Positions 10,727 through 20,215 of a stretch of 64,000 bases of DNA are shown one piece after another. The notes beneath the pieces are model-generated. The model did not search any database, was not told where the DNA came from, and saw only the letters and a program-made list of their open reading frames with translations. This DNA is from Candidatus Sulfurimonas baltica (GTDB lineage: Bacteria; Campylobacterota; Campylobacteria; Campylobacterales; Sulfurimonadaceae), in assembly GCF_015265455.1 (NCBI RefSeq), contig NZ_CP054492.1, positions 186,001 to 250,000 of the forward strand, given 5' to 3'. Within the stretch, counting starts at the first letter, position 1; each line of letters opens with the position of its first letter. A program made the translations under genes and the position numbers.

Positions 10727-12127
10727 ATGACTAAGGCAGAAGAGAAGAAAAAAGCAAAAGAACTAAAAGAAGATAAAGAGAATTTATTAATCAGGCTTGA
10801 AGAGATTAACCCCTTTAACAGGGATAATGATTTATATAATATTGCAGATCAGCTAAATATATTGACTATCAAAGATGTTCAAAGTGAATATGAAAAGATT
10901 GATCAAAAATCTGTTAAAACTTGTAGAAAATATATTGGTAAAGATTATGAGATAGGTAAAGTTATGTACAAGATATTTGATAAGTTTATTGATGATTCAA
11001 ATGTAATGTCAAGAATAGATATATTAAAATATATTAAAGAGGATTTAGGTTACTCAGCATCATCTGATGATTCAATAAATTACTTATTAAATGGAAGCTT
11101 AGGTACATTGAAATGTCTTCATTTAATAAAAAATAACACAAAATCTATGAAAAGTTCTTTTGAAAAAGACAACATACTATACAATAAAACATACACCTAC
11201 TATACTATGGAAATTAATAAATGGTTTGCAGAACAAAAATATTATATATATAATAAATCTTTATTAAAAATATTAGCACCAATATTAATCCAATATTCTA
11301 GGTCTTCAATATCAACACCAGTTCCTAAATTTTTTGATAAAATTGATTCTGTTTTAGAGTATGTCTTACAACCTTTTGAAAATCACAATGAGAACTTTGA
11401 GCTTGAAAAATACTTTCTTGATAATATAAACAATGAAGTTAGTACTAGGATGGTAGATAATTCAGGTAGTAAAGATAGCTTAACTTTGACTATGGATAAA
11501 ATTGAAATATTTACCAAGATAATTACTATTACACCAATCAGAATACTTTTTGGTGAGGATGAAAAGTATTTAGAGTACAGTGATAAAAATGATGAGACAT
11601 ATACAGTTACTTTATCAGACATAGTTAGAATTCAAATATATGACACTAATATTATTGATAATATAAAAGAAGAGATAACCCAAGATTTCAGCTGTGTAAA
11701 TTCCTATATTACAGATAAAGATAAAAAAGGTAATGACTATTATTATATATGTAATCCAAAGTATTTAGAGGCTTTTAAAGATAAGGTGTCTATTGAAGAC
11801 AAGCTATATACAATTATTTTAGAACTACCACTAACTGCATTAGAGTTTTTCAAAATCCAGCCTCTTGATCATATGAAAATATATGCAAAAGCAGATGAAA
11901 TTGTAGAGTTTGAAACTATTATTAAGACAGAGGAGCTTAAATCAATTATTCCAAGAGAGTTTAAAATTAAAGACTCATATTTTTATGTCATAGCAAATGA
12001 CACTCTTAATAATGCAACTGCAATTGTTTTAGACACACTCAGTGATATTAGAATTGTTGCACCAAAGAACTTGCATCAAAAAGTAATTAGCATTTTCAAT
12101 AAATATAGTAGTAATAGTAGGTTGTAG
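10727..12127 (+). CDS. Unknown 466-residue protein, possibly WYL-like regulator
   Basis: I do not recognise a family with certainty. The first ~25 residues are a charged K/E-rich helix. A helical, possibly DNA-binding region follows (residues ~30-150). The C-terminal third has the strand pattern S-Y-F-Y-V-I-A-N-D near residue 415-423 and then V-L-D-T-L-S-D-I-R-I, which resembles a WYL ligand-binding domain. It is divergent from the excisionase gene and shares its operator region (start preceded by 'aaaggg'). It is therefore a candidate for the regulator that binds the repeated operator; this is inference. No membrane segment. Confidence 0.6.
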   Translation: MTKAEEKKKAKELKEDKENLLIRLEEINPFNRDNDLYNIADQLNILTIKDVQSEYEKIDQKSVKTCRKYIGKDYEIGKVMYKIFDKFIDDSNVMSRIDILKYIKEDLGYSASSDDSINYLLNGSLGTLKCLHLIKNNTKSMKSSFEKDNILYNKTYTYYTMEINKWFAEQKYYIYNKSLLKILAPILIQYSRSSISTPVPKFFDKIDSVLEYVLQPFENHNENFELEKYFLDNINNEVSTRMVDNSGSKDSLTLTMDKIEIFTKIITITPIRILFGEDEKYLEYSDKNDETYTVTLSDIVRIQIYDTNIIDNIKEEITQDFSCVNSYITDKDKKGNDYYYICNPKYLEAFKDKVSIEDKLYTIILELPLTALEFFKIQPLDHMKIYAKADEIVEFETIIKTEELKSIIPREFKIKDSYFYVIANDTLNNATAIVLDTLSDIRIVAPKNLHQKVISIFNKYSSNSRL

Positions 12128-12514
12128 AAAAGTAAGTAAGTGCTGGATACCAAGCTAAAATCTTGATATATTTATCATAAAGCCAAGGTCTTTATTCCTA
12201 TTCAATTTGTGTTAGTCATTCCCATTCCCCTTTTACCTACTCAGTAGCTCTCATTGAGAGAGCTTTTATTAATTATAGAAGTTTCTTTAAAACTAAAACC
12301 CTTTTGAGACAATAGAATTCTACTGCACTGCATTACTTACATAAAAATCAAACAAGTTTATATTTTTCTCCAAGCATAGTGCAATTTATTGTCTTTGTTC
12401 AAAAGGGCATTTAGCCCAAAAGAATATTAGGAAGAGTTAGAGACAAGGGCAAAGAGAGTTTCACTCCTTAGAGTGCCAAACATTTTTAAAAATATTTGAT
12501 AAAAGGATTTTATT
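12128..12514. other. Intergenic region before ardA
   Basis: 387 bp without a gene. It holds the terminator hairpin at 12246 and an AT-rich leader before ardA; the ardA ribosome site 'aaagga' ends the region. No recognised RNA family. Confidence 0.5.
12246..12267 (+). terminator. Rho-independent terminator
   Basis: AGCTCTC / GAGAGCT stem with a 5-nt loop followed by TTTT, about 120 bp downstream of the 466-residue gene. Confidence 0.7.
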
Positions 12515-13045
12515 ATGAGAGTTTACATTACTGACCTAGAAGCTTACAATTGTGGACATTTAGTGGGAAATTGGTACACATTGCCAATGAATGAAGATTT
12601 ACTTGCTGAGGCTATTGAAAATGAGTTACAGAGGGGTAAAGAGATTTGTAATTCAGATCATTACCATGAAGAATTTTTTATTACAGATTATGAGTGTGAT
12701 TATTTGGTAATTAGTGAATATTCATCACTAACTAATTTAAATGAAATTGCTGAAAAAATGGAAGCATTAGATGAGCAACAACAAACAGCAGTTAAAATAA
12801 TGCTTGAAAACAATCTTGCCAATGATATAGATAGTGCAATTGAGAATATTGATAATCTAATTTGTACAGGAGAAGTAAAAATATCTGATGTGGCTTATAA
12901 TTATGTAAATGATTGTGGTTTATTAGAGACTATGCCTGAGAATTTACAATCATATTTTGATTATGATAAATTAGGTAGAGATATGGAAATTGAAGGTTCA
13001 TACTTTGAAGATAGTGATGGTGTCTTATGGGAATATGTGGCATAG
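12515..13045 (+). CDS. ardA: Antirestriction protein ArdA
   Basis: 176 residues, very acidic (many Asp/Glu, few basic residues). It has the ArdA start R-V-Y-I-T-D-L-E-A-Y-N-C-G-H-L-V-G and the G-x-W family pattern, ending D-G-V-L-W-E-Y-V-A. ArdA is a DNA mimic that binds and blocks type I restriction enzymes when a mobile element enters a new host. The start is supported by 'aaagga'. Length matches the family (~165-180). A hairpin overlapping the stop codon terminates the gene. The neighbouring decayed type I system in E3 shows that such restriction exists in this lineage. Confidence 0.93.
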   Translation: MRVYITDLEAYNCGHLVGNWYTLPMNEDLLAEAIENELQRGKEICNSDHYHEEFFITDYECDYLVISEYSSLTNLNEIAEKMEALDEQQQTAVKIMLENNLANDIDSAIENIDNLICTGEVKISDVAYNYVNDCGLLETMPENLQSYFDYDKLGRDMEIEGSYFEDSDGVLWEYVA

Positions 13046-13055
13046 TTGCCACATA
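13034..13055 (+). terminator. Hairpin terminator overlapping ardA stop
   Basis: TATGTGGCA / TGCCACATA, 9-bp perfect stem with TAGT loop; the loop contains the ardA stop codon. An AT-rich stretch follows. Confidence 0.65.
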
Positions 13056-13758
13056 AGGATTATTTTATCTACTTTTATAGATATTTAAAACTTTCAAATT
13101 TATACAAAATATATTTATATTTTCTGTATGAATTTTAATGCAATAATTACAATTTATATGATAAATTCTTCTGATTTATTGTATAAATTTAATTTACTAA
13201 ATTATAGTTCCAATTTTATATCAAAGTTTTATTGTTGAATGGTATCAAGTACCAAGTATATAGATTCATTTTAAGTGAATATTGTTTACTTTTATTAACT
13301 CTAAAAATATGATAAATCAACTATTTGGGACATACTATCCCCCTAATGAAGACCTGATTTTACCCCATTGAGGAACTACTATCCCACTAATAAGTCCTAA
13401 TATCCCCCTAGTTTTTTAGCTCTCCTAAGAGTACTCTAAGAGTTCCTTTAAGAACTCTCTTAATTAAATCTCTTTGATAGAGATTGTAATACAAGAGTAT
13501 AGGGTTAGTAAGAAAAGAAGTCTACTTCCATAAACATTGACATGATGTTTTATTGGGACATGGGTTTATAAAGAAAGAATAGACATAGTGACAAGTTTAT
13601 CTACTGAACTAAGTATTTTGGAATATTCCAACTTAAACATTCTTCTTTAATCACCCTAATTTCAACACTTTTAGAGTGGTTTTTATACCCTAAATGTAAA
13701 TTACACATAAAATATGATATAAGGATTTCATAGCAAAAAATGCTATTGTATAATCAGC
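13056..13758. other. Non-coding region containing the left origin-like module
   Basis: 700 bp without a gene, very AT-rich at 13060-13320, with the iteron/hairpin module at 13328-13580 described separately. The remainder up to 13758 shows nothing further that I can name. Confidence 0.5.
13328..13580 (+). repeat. Iteron and hairpin module, left copy (oriV-like)
   Basis: Four imperfect units spaced 21-23 bp, with the core TAtCCCCcTAAtgAaGaCCT, start near 13336, 13361, 13381 and 13402. Next come ttttttagctctcctaagag, then hairpins (AGAGTTC/GAACTCT around 13440-13459; AATCTCT/AGAGATT around 13467-13485). The whole 250-bp block recurs inverted at 21770-22016 with roughly 80% similarity. Iterons followed by single-strand initiation-like hairpins recall IncQ-type plasmid origins; the replication function is inferred. 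Confidence 0.6.
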
Positions 13759-15087
13759 CTATTTTCTTCTTGTATTTTGTCTTACTGATACAAGAAATTG
13801 ATAAACCAGATAAGCCATTGAAATTTTTAAAAATAGTTGATACATACTAAAACTATCAGACTTTACACTTAAAATACTATGTATAGACATAGCAATATCA
13901 TTAAGTTTGTCATCACTGTAGATGAAACTAAACAAAGAGCAAATTACATTGTTTTCTATTCCCAATATACTAATAACTATAATCCAAAATAAAGCTAATA
14001 TATAGCTCTGGGAATGATTAGAAGATATCCAATGAGCTTTAAATAAAATCCATTCAGGTAAGTTTTTTAATAGAGAGAGTTCTTTGCTTTTTTCTCTTAA
14101 TTCTAATGCATGATATTTATTCGATTCTATAAGATTTTTTTGCTGTTCAAATGAGCTTTTTATCAATCTTGCTGTTTCTCTATTTGCCATATTTGCTTTC
14201 ATACCTAAAAAATTAACTTCATCCTTAAATATAGTATCTCTAAGGTTCAAAGTATCACTAAATACACTATCTCTAAAAAGTGCTAATTTGTTAAAAGTTG
14301 TATATTTGAAGTCAATATCTTGTTGAAAAGTAGTTTCAATAAAAACAACTGAATCACCAAATAATGTTCCAGTAAAGTCAGCTTTTATAAAATTTGAATT
14401 CATAAAGTTGCTAAAACCATTTAGAGTTGAATTACTAATATCAAATAAATTTATATTTTTACAGTTTTTCATAATTAAGACATCTTCAAAAATAGACTCA
14501 CTAATATCTAAATCTTTATTATTAAAATCACAGTCATAGAAACTTAATTGAGATTTTTGTGTTTTACCTAGTAGTAGAGTTTTTTCAAATTTACACTCAT
14601 TAAAAGTGAGCGGGCTTTTTCTATAATATTTTTTAAAATTTGCTTCATCTAAAAAAGTACAACCTTTAAAAGTAATACTTAATTTATTGAATATTTGATT
14701 TACCTCTTGGCTTGGTTGTTCATTTTGATTTTCAAATACACCAAATGAGAAAAAGTTTGTACCCATATCAGGTTCATTACTTGCATAGTGGTTGTATTCA
14801 TATTCTTTTTCAAATTTTGGAAATATAACATCTGTGTATTGGTATTCACTTGTAGTATCATAATAGTCAAGTAAATTATCTTGATATATATTATCTAATT
14901 GCTGTTGAATATATAGCCAAAAAGTATTTAACTTTTCAGTCCATTCTTTATCATGAGAATTTATGGAATACCAACCATTTTTATCAGTTTTTTCACAGTG
15001 TAAAATACATTTATTTTGCTCTATATCAAAATTATTTTCATCTAATTCATCTTTACATATTGAACAAGTGTATTTTTTAGACTCCAT
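13759..15087 (-). CDS. Pentapeptide-repeat membrane protein
   Basis: 442 residues. The N-terminus has Cys pairs C-S-I-C and a later C/C, suggesting a small zinc-ribbon. Residues ~140-300 are pentapeptide-like repeats (A/x-D/N-L/F-x-x) such as S-N-F-I-K-A-D-F-T-G-T-L-F, forming a right-handed beta-helix. The C-terminal ~100 residues have two hydrophobic helices (near residues 355-380 and 415-435), placing it in the inner membrane. Last gene of the leftward caspase operon (stop of the previous gene 10 nt upstream). Membrane pentapeptide proteins occur in toxin and defence contexts; here it could be an effector target or pore. Role unknown. Confidence 0.75.
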   Translation of the reverse strand: MESKKYTCSICKDELDENNFDIEQNKCILHCEKTDKNGWYSINSHDKEWTEKLNTFWLYIQQQLDNIYQDNLLDYYDTTSEYQYTDVIFPKFEKEYEYNHYASNEPDMGTNFFSFGVFENQNEQPSQEVNQIFNKLSITFKGCTFLDEANFKKYYRKSPLTFNECKFEKTLLLGKTQKSQLSFYDCDFNNKDLDISESIFEDVLIMKNCKNINLFDISNSTLNGFSNFMNSNFIKADFTGTLFGDSVVFIETTFQQDIDFKYTTFNKLALFRDSVFSDTLNLRDTIFKDEVNFLGMKANMANRETARLIKSSFEQQKNLIESNKYHALELREKSKELSLLKNLPEWILFKAHWISSNHSQSYILALFWIIVISILGIENNVICSLFSFIYSDDKLNDIAMSIHSILSVKSDSFSMYQLFLKISMAYLVYQFLVSVRQNTRRK

Positions 15088-15096
15088 AAAATTAGC

Positions 15097-16086
15097 CTAT
15101 TTTGTTCTTGTTCTAAGCAACAAAGAACTATACTCAGCTTGATTCATAACACCAATTAGTTCATCAAATTTATAAGCCAACTCACTTGAAGCCAAATCTT
15201 CATTAGCATACTCAAATCTACTCATATTAAGTGGCTCTTTTGTGTAGATAGCTACATATAAATCATAAGTATTTTCATCCTCTTTTACTAACCCTGCTTC
15301 AAAATAGTTTTCACTATCTTTTGAGGGGATTTGAATACTGTTTTTTATAGGTGCTGATGGTTGAAGTAGTGTGACAACACCATTTTCATAAACATTTAGA
15401 AGTGTAATATATCCATCTTGTTTAGAGTTAAATGTGAAGTAAAAACTATCTCCATCAGTTAAAACTGTTTTATTAGATTTAAACTCAAAATTATCATTTA
15501 TGTTTGTTTCATATAATTCCTCAAATTCATCATCACTGAGTAAAAATAAATACTCTTTATATTTTAGATACCAAGCTTCATTTCTTCTATCAAGTTTAAA
15601 ATTAAGTTTACAACCAAGTGAATCAGTTAGTTTTTTGACAAGAGGGGTTAGTAAAAGATAAGAGTTTAGTTCTTGTTTTGTACATTCAAAATTTCCAATA
15701 GTAGTTTTCACTCTATATGCCAAGTCAAGATTTTTATATTTTAGAGCTACATAAAACAAACCATCAATTTGCTCTTGCTTGATAGTTTTTACATTTTGCA
15801 GATTTAAGTTACTTGTAACTTTTAGTATAGCCTTACTGGTAGTTTTATCATCTGTTGAAGTAGAAGTGAAACTACTATCAACCTTACTAATCAAAGTTTG
15901 TGCTATATCTTCTTTTGCAGAGGCTTCTGCATCTTTAATTGTATTGCCATTACCATAACCTATTATTTCATATTTAACTGCTGATTGTAGCTCTCTGTTC
16001 TTATACCACTGTGGATAAACTTTTGGTTTTGGAGTTCCACAAGCTACAAACAATAAAGCCAGCAAGGCAAGAAAAGCTATCTTCAA
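15097..16086 (-). CDS. Lipoprotein with LPP20-like and DUF4384-like domains
   Basis: 329 residues starting at TTG. The start overlaps the stop of the upstream caspase gene (TTGA), so translation is coupled. Signal sequence with lipobox L-F-V-A-C near residue 16. Residues ~25-125 (P-Q-W-Y-K-N, I-G-Y-G-N-G, A-E-A-S-A-K-E-D-I-A) match the LPP20/Flp-assembly-lipoprotein pattern. Residues ~205-290 (G-D-S-F-Y-F-T-F-N-S-K-Q-D-G-Y-I-T-L-L) match DUF4384, a domain often found with caspase-like proteases. Probably an envelope accessory of the caspases; function not known. Confidence 0.75.
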   Translation of the reverse strand: MKIAFLALLALLFVACGTPKPKVYPQWYKNRELQSAVKYEIIGYGNGNTIKDAEASAKEDIAQTLISKVDSSFTSTSTDDKTTSKAILKVTSNLNLQNVKTIKQEQIDGLFYVALKYKNLDLAYRVKTTIGNFECTKQELNSYLLLTPLVKKLTDSLGCKLNFKLDRRNEAWYLKYKEYLFLLSDDEFEELYETNINDNFEFKSNKTVLTDGDSFYFTFNSKQDGYITLLNVYENGVVTLLQPSAPIKNSIQIPSKDSENYFEAGLVKEDENTYDLYVAIYTKEPLNMSRFEYANEDLASSELAYKFDELIGVMNQAEYSSLLLRTRTK

Positions 16087-18056
16087 AATTCCATAGCCTT
16101 ATTTCCACTCATTGTAGGTTCTTGTAATTTCATATCACCCATCTTATATGATTCATCTTTAACTTTAATATAGACATCACTATAAATATCTTGGAGACTT
16201 GTTCTCCCTTTTAGCATTGATTCCATTAAAAAATAACTAAATAATCTATACTTTTTCTCTTCATACATATTTGAATATTGATTATCTTTACCTGCTGTTA
16301 ATATAACCATTTTCTTTGTATCAAAAGTTACACTCTTAGGTTTTATTCTCGTTGCAGCCACACCCTTGATGACACTTACTCCATCTGTGGCACCACTAAA
16401 GCAACTATCTATAAAGGCTACCACTTTTGAAGCTTTACTATCTGCAAGTGTTTTATAAATATTTTGTAATTTAAAGAAGGGTGCTTCACTTATAAATTCA
16501 GGCTCAACATCTATTGGTAGGATATAAGGTTCATTTTTTTGTGAAACAACAGGGATCCCATGCCCACTATAATAGAAGTAGACAGTGTCTCCATGCTTTA
16601 CTCTTCTAAGTAATTTTTTCATTTTCATTTGAATTCTACCCATTGAAGCATTTTTGCTTGTTAGTTCAAGTGTATTTGATTCTGATATTCCTAATGTTTT
16701 TTGGGCTACATCTGTAAACATTTGGGCAGTGTTTTGTGAGTAAACTATATTATCTGTGTATTCATAGTTTTCAGCACCAATTACAATTAAATATCTTTTA
16801 TAGCTTACTTTTTTTTGTTGAAATTTTTTAACAAGAACTGCTATATTGTCACTAATTGTAGGTGCATCAAAAAGATAAGTTAATTGATAATTTTCTTGTG
16901 AAGCATCTTTTCCAAGACTGTTAGCTCTTTCTTGCCAATAAGTTGCTGTTTGTTTATTTGCTTTTACATTTATTCCATTTTTGTATATCCAAGCAAGATT
17001 TAGATTGGCTGCCACATTATCTTTTTCAGCAGCCTCTTTAAAAAGTTTAAGTGCTTTTTCAGTGTTTTTCTCTACACCATAACCATTTAAATATATCCAG
17101 GCTAAATTATTTTTAGGATCTGGAAAATCATTATTAGCCTCTATTATTTCTTCTAATAATTGTATAGCTTTTGAATAGTTTTTTTCTACACCCTGTCCTC
17201 TAAAGTACATAAGAGCTAAGTTGGATTTTCCATCAAGTGAAATACTGCTATCAACATCTTCAAATAGTTCTCTTGCTTTTTTATAATCTTTGATTGGTTT
17301 TTCTGTGTAATACATCCAGCCAAAGCTAGATTTTGCAAATCCATAACCATCTTTAGAAGCTTCTTCAAATAATTGTATAGCTTTTGAATAGTTTTTTGTT
17401 ACACCTTGCCCTCTATAGTACATATTTGCAAGAAAAACCTTTGAATTAGTGTCACCAATATTGGAACATTCTTCAAATAATTGTATAGCTTTTGAATAGT
17501 TTTTTGTTACACCTTGCCCATCTCTATACATCAGGGCAAGATTATATTTTGAACCATAATTACCAGCATTTGAAGCTTCTTTAAATAATTTTATAGCTTT
17601 TGAATAGTCTTTTGTTACTCCTGAGCCATTCAGGTATATATTTCCAAGTTGATATTTTGAACCTATATGTCCACTGTCAGATGCTTCTTCAAAATATTGT
17701 TTTGCTTTTGTGTAGTCTTTTGTTACTCCCAAGCCATTCAGGTATATAGTTCCAAGTTGAAATTTTCCTTCTATACTTCCACCATTTGCTGCTTCTTCAA
17801 GATATTGTTTTGCTTTTGTATAGTTTTTTGTTACTCCTGAGCCATTGACATACATATACCCAAGTAGATATTTTGACCAAGCCTCATTACTACCACCTTT
17901 TGCAGCTTCTTCCAAATAATATTTTGCATCTTTATAGTTATTATTTTTTATATAATTATCAGCCTTCACTGCCATATCATAACTATAATCTGCCAGTAGT
18001 TGAACTGGTAATTGCAACAGTGTAAAAAGCAATAAGATTTTTATTTTTTGTTTCAT
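16083..18056 (-). CDS. Exported Sel1-repeat protein with C-terminal caspase-like protease
   Basis: 657 residues. Signal peptide (residues 1-22, cut near L-L-A-D). About nine Sel1-type TPR-like repeats follow at ~45-375 (A-x-M-Y-x-x-G-x-G-V-x-K-N-Y-x-K-A), a protein-binding solenoid. Residues ~415-655 are a C14 caspase-like domain with Y-Y-S-G-H-G (His ~498) and I-D-S-C-F-S-G (Cys ~551), both catalytic motifs intact. The repeats are so similar that recent internal duplication is likely. Start supported by 'aagga'. It lies between the DUF1566-caspase gene and the coupled lipoprotein. Predicted periplasmic or envelope-associated, unusual for caspase homologues; substrate unknown. Confidence 0.88.
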   Translation of the reverse strand: MKQKIKILLLFTLLQLPVQLLADYSYDMAVKADNYIKNNNYKDAKYYLEEAAKGGSNEAWSKYLLGYMYVNGSGVTKNYTKAKQYLEEAANGGSIEGKFQLGTIYLNGLGVTKDYTKAKQYFEEASDSGHIGSKYQLGNIYLNGSGVTKDYSKAIKLFKEASNAGNYGSKYNLALMYRDGQGVTKNYSKAIQLFEECSNIGDTNSKVFLANMYYRGQGVTKNYSKAIQLFEEASKDGYGFAKSSFGWMYYTEKPIKDYKKARELFEDVDSSISLDGKSNLALMYFRGQGVEKNYSKAIQLLEEIIEANNDFPDPKNNLAWIYLNGYGVEKNTEKALKLFKEAAEKDNVAANLNLAWIYKNGINVKANKQTATYWQERANSLGKDASQENYQLTYLFDAPTISDNIAVLVKKFQQKKVSYKRYLIVIGAENYEYTDNIVYSQNTAQMFTDVAQKTLGISESNTLELTSKNASMGRIQMKMKKLLRRVKHGDTVYFYYSGHGIPVVSQKNEPYILPIDVEPEFISEAPFFKLQNIYKTLADSKASKVVAFIDSCFSGATDGVSVIKGVAATRIKPKSVTFDTKKMVILTAGKDNQYSNMYEEKKYRLFSYFLMESMLKGRTSLQDIYSDVYIKVKDESYKMGDMKLQEPTMSGNKAMEF

Positions 18057-18075
18057 AGTAAATTTCCTTAATTTT

Positions 18076-19953
18076 TTAAAGCTCTAATCCAATATTCCCA
18101 TTATAAACAGGAACTTGTTCATAACTTGCACCCATTTCATATGACTTCTCTTGGACATTTGATTTTACATAGTCATATAATCTTTGAGTATTTGAATTGT
18201 TTTCAATTAATCCTCTCATTACAAAATATGAAAAAAGTCTATTGCCTTTTTCATCATATTTGTTTGAGTATTGAGTTCCACTTCCAGCACTTATAACTAT
18301 CATCTTACTTGTGTCAAAAGTCACACTCTTTGGTTTAATCCTTGTTGCAGCTACACCTTTTATAAGTGCTTGGTTATCTGTGCCACCTGAGAAACAACTA
18401 TCAATAAAAGCTACCACCTTAGTTGCTTTTGAATTGCTCAGAGATTTATAAATATTTTGGAGCTTGAATCTTTCATCTGTTAGATAAGCTGGATTCATAT
18501 CTTGTGCCAACATATATGGTTCATTATTTTGAGATGGGACTGGAATACCATGTCCACTATAATAAAAATAGATAGTATCTCCACTTTTTACTCTTCTGAG
18601 CATATCTTTCAAGTTATAATCTATTTTAGCACTGGTAGCACCTTGGTTTATTAGGGTTCTAACATTGTTCTCAGGTATCCCAAGTCTTTTTTTCATAACA
18701 GATTTAATTTGTTCAGCACTATTTTCTGAATACTTGACTGAATCTGTAAACTCATAATTTTCTATTCCAACTATAAAAAGCCATTTGGTGTTATCAGTCT
18801 TACCAGATTTGGAATTTTCTAAAAACTTAGGAATGTCATTTTGATACTCTTTAATTATATTTTCACCATACTCAATTTGCTTATATATTGCCACTTTAAT
18901 ATCATTGGGCTTATAGTCTGCATCTCTCAATACAGCTGAGTATATTTTCCCTTCATATGGAACAACAATATTTTTTAAAAAAACCTTTTCATCTCTATAT
19001 TCATAAATTACCTTTACTTTTTTCTCATACTTGTAAAAATCTTTGGCAATTTCTAATGGAATATTTATAGCTATATCTTTGGAAAACTGTCCTTCACTAG
19101 ATGTTAATTTACCATAAAACAATTCATTATCAGCATCATAATCAATTGATTTTATTAATGGTTTAGCATAAATTTTATTATATGCTTTACTCATATTTAC
19201 ATTGGTAATTTCTTCTATATTATTTTTCACATAATCTACTCTTTTTTTAAAATCTGATGTTTTTTCAAACTTATCTTTTTCTAAATTATATTTTTTGAGG
19301 ATTAAGTGGTTAGTTATTATAGAGACTTTTTCTTGATCCTCTAAGATATTGTTAAAAGCTAGATTACTTAATACTTCTGTGTTATCACTTATGCATCTAA
19401 CATAATAAGGAAATGCACCATAAGGATTTACAATACTTTTTGTTTTAAAACCTACAACACTTCCACTGGCAGCCCAATAATAACTATCTAAATAATATTT
19501 AATATTTTTTTGATCTAAATCCACCAATTGTTTTTCAGATGGCAAATACCAGTTTCCATGTCCTGAAAAGTTAAGGTTTTTGCAATACTTTTCTGCATCA
19601 TATAAGTTAACTCTCACTGTTTTGGTATCAATATTGTCTTGCCATATTATGTTGCCTTGATTAACTACATTATTAATTGAATTTTGTATGTTTTTGTACT
19701 TTTCTGGATATTTTTGTTTAGAGTAATTTGTGATAATTTTTTGATATTCATTATTATCAATTTCAGACTTACTTCCATCCCAAACTATTTTATTGCTTAA
19801 TACTTCTGTGCTATCTATGCTTGTTACTTTTAGTTTTGATGCTTCTGGTTGATTGTTGTGAGTGTTATCCAAACTTGTAACTTTTGGTTCTATATTTCCA
19901 CATCCAGTAGCTAAAAGTAAGATTAATGAAGTTGTAAAAAGTTTTAAAAGCAT
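18076..19953 (-). CDS. Lipoprotein: DUF1566 lectin-like domain fused to caspase-like protease
   Basis: 625 residues. Lipobox A-T-G-C at residue ~18. Residues ~58-190 match the small DUF1566 proteins at 24355/24913: same E-Y-x-K-x-I-x-x-Y start, then I-W-Q-D-N, N-W-Y-L-P-S-E-x-x-L, Y-Y-W and Y-Y-V-R-C. This is a C-type-lectin-like fold. A linker (~190-390) shared with the other caspase genes follows, then the C14 domain with Y-Y-S-G-H-G (His ~467) and I-D-S-C-F-S-G (Cys ~520). The fusion is direct evidence that the separate small proteins work with a caspase. First gene of the leftward operon, 19 nt before the Sel1 gene; start supported by 'aagga'. Confidence 0.88.
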   Translation of the reverse strand: MLLKLFTTSLILLLATGCGNIEPKVTSLDNTHNNQPEASKLKVTSIDSTEVLSNKIVWDGSKSEIDNNEYQKIITNYSKQKYPEKYKNIQNSINNVVNQGNIIWQDNIDTKTVRVNLYDAEKYCKNLNFSGHGNWYLPSEKQLVDLDQKNIKYYLDSYYWAASGSVVGFKTKSIVNPYGAFPYYVRCISDNTEVLSNLAFNNILEDQEKVSIITNHLILKKYNLEKDKFEKTSDFKKRVDYVKNNIEEITNVNMSKAYNKIYAKPLIKSIDYDADNELFYGKLTSSEGQFSKDIAINIPLEIAKDFYKYEKKVKVIYEYRDEKVFLKNIVVPYEGKIYSAVLRDADYKPNDIKVAIYKQIEYGENIIKEYQNDIPKFLENSKSGKTDNTKWLFIVGIENYEFTDSVKYSENSAEQIKSVMKKRLGIPENNVRTLINQGATSAKIDYNLKDMLRRVKSGDTIYFYYSGHGIPVPSQNNEPYMLAQDMNPAYLTDERFKLQNIYKSLSNSKATKVVAFIDSCFSGGTDNQALIKGVAATRIKPKSVTFDTSKMIVISAGSGTQYSNKYDEKGNRLFSYFVMRGLIENNSNTQRLYDYVKSNVQEKSYEMGASYEQVPVYNGNIGLEL

Positions 19954-20215
19954 TTATAGATTCCTTAAAGAAAATGATTATTTGTTAGATTTTATCATAT
20001 AGAACTTAAAAAACAGAAAGTTAGGACATATGTATATCCCACTAGTTTTGTTGCTCCTTTCATTCAATCACTGTTATCCATAAGTATGTATTTGCCTGGC
20101 AATCACTATTAACACTTTCTTTTTTACAAACTCTATCAACTGTCCAAAAATTTTATCACATCTCCTTTTTTTGACACTTTGTACTTAAAATAGATATTCA
20201 AAAGGAGTACATAAA
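19954..20215. promoter_or_regulatory. Divergent promoter region of caspase operon and relaxase, with partial iteron
   Basis: 262 bp between divergent genes. At 20024-20055, ggacata..tatcccactagtttt..tgctcc is a third, partial copy of the iteron/hairpin-module border seen at 13329 and 13402. Regions upstream of MobV relaxases usually hold oriT, and none of the sequence here contradicts that, but I cannot name the nick site. Confidence 0.4.

Noticed and set aside
13336-13412. CRISPR array
   Set aside because: The ~22-bp units are contiguous and imperfect, without separate spacers; they fit iterons better. No cas genes are in the window.
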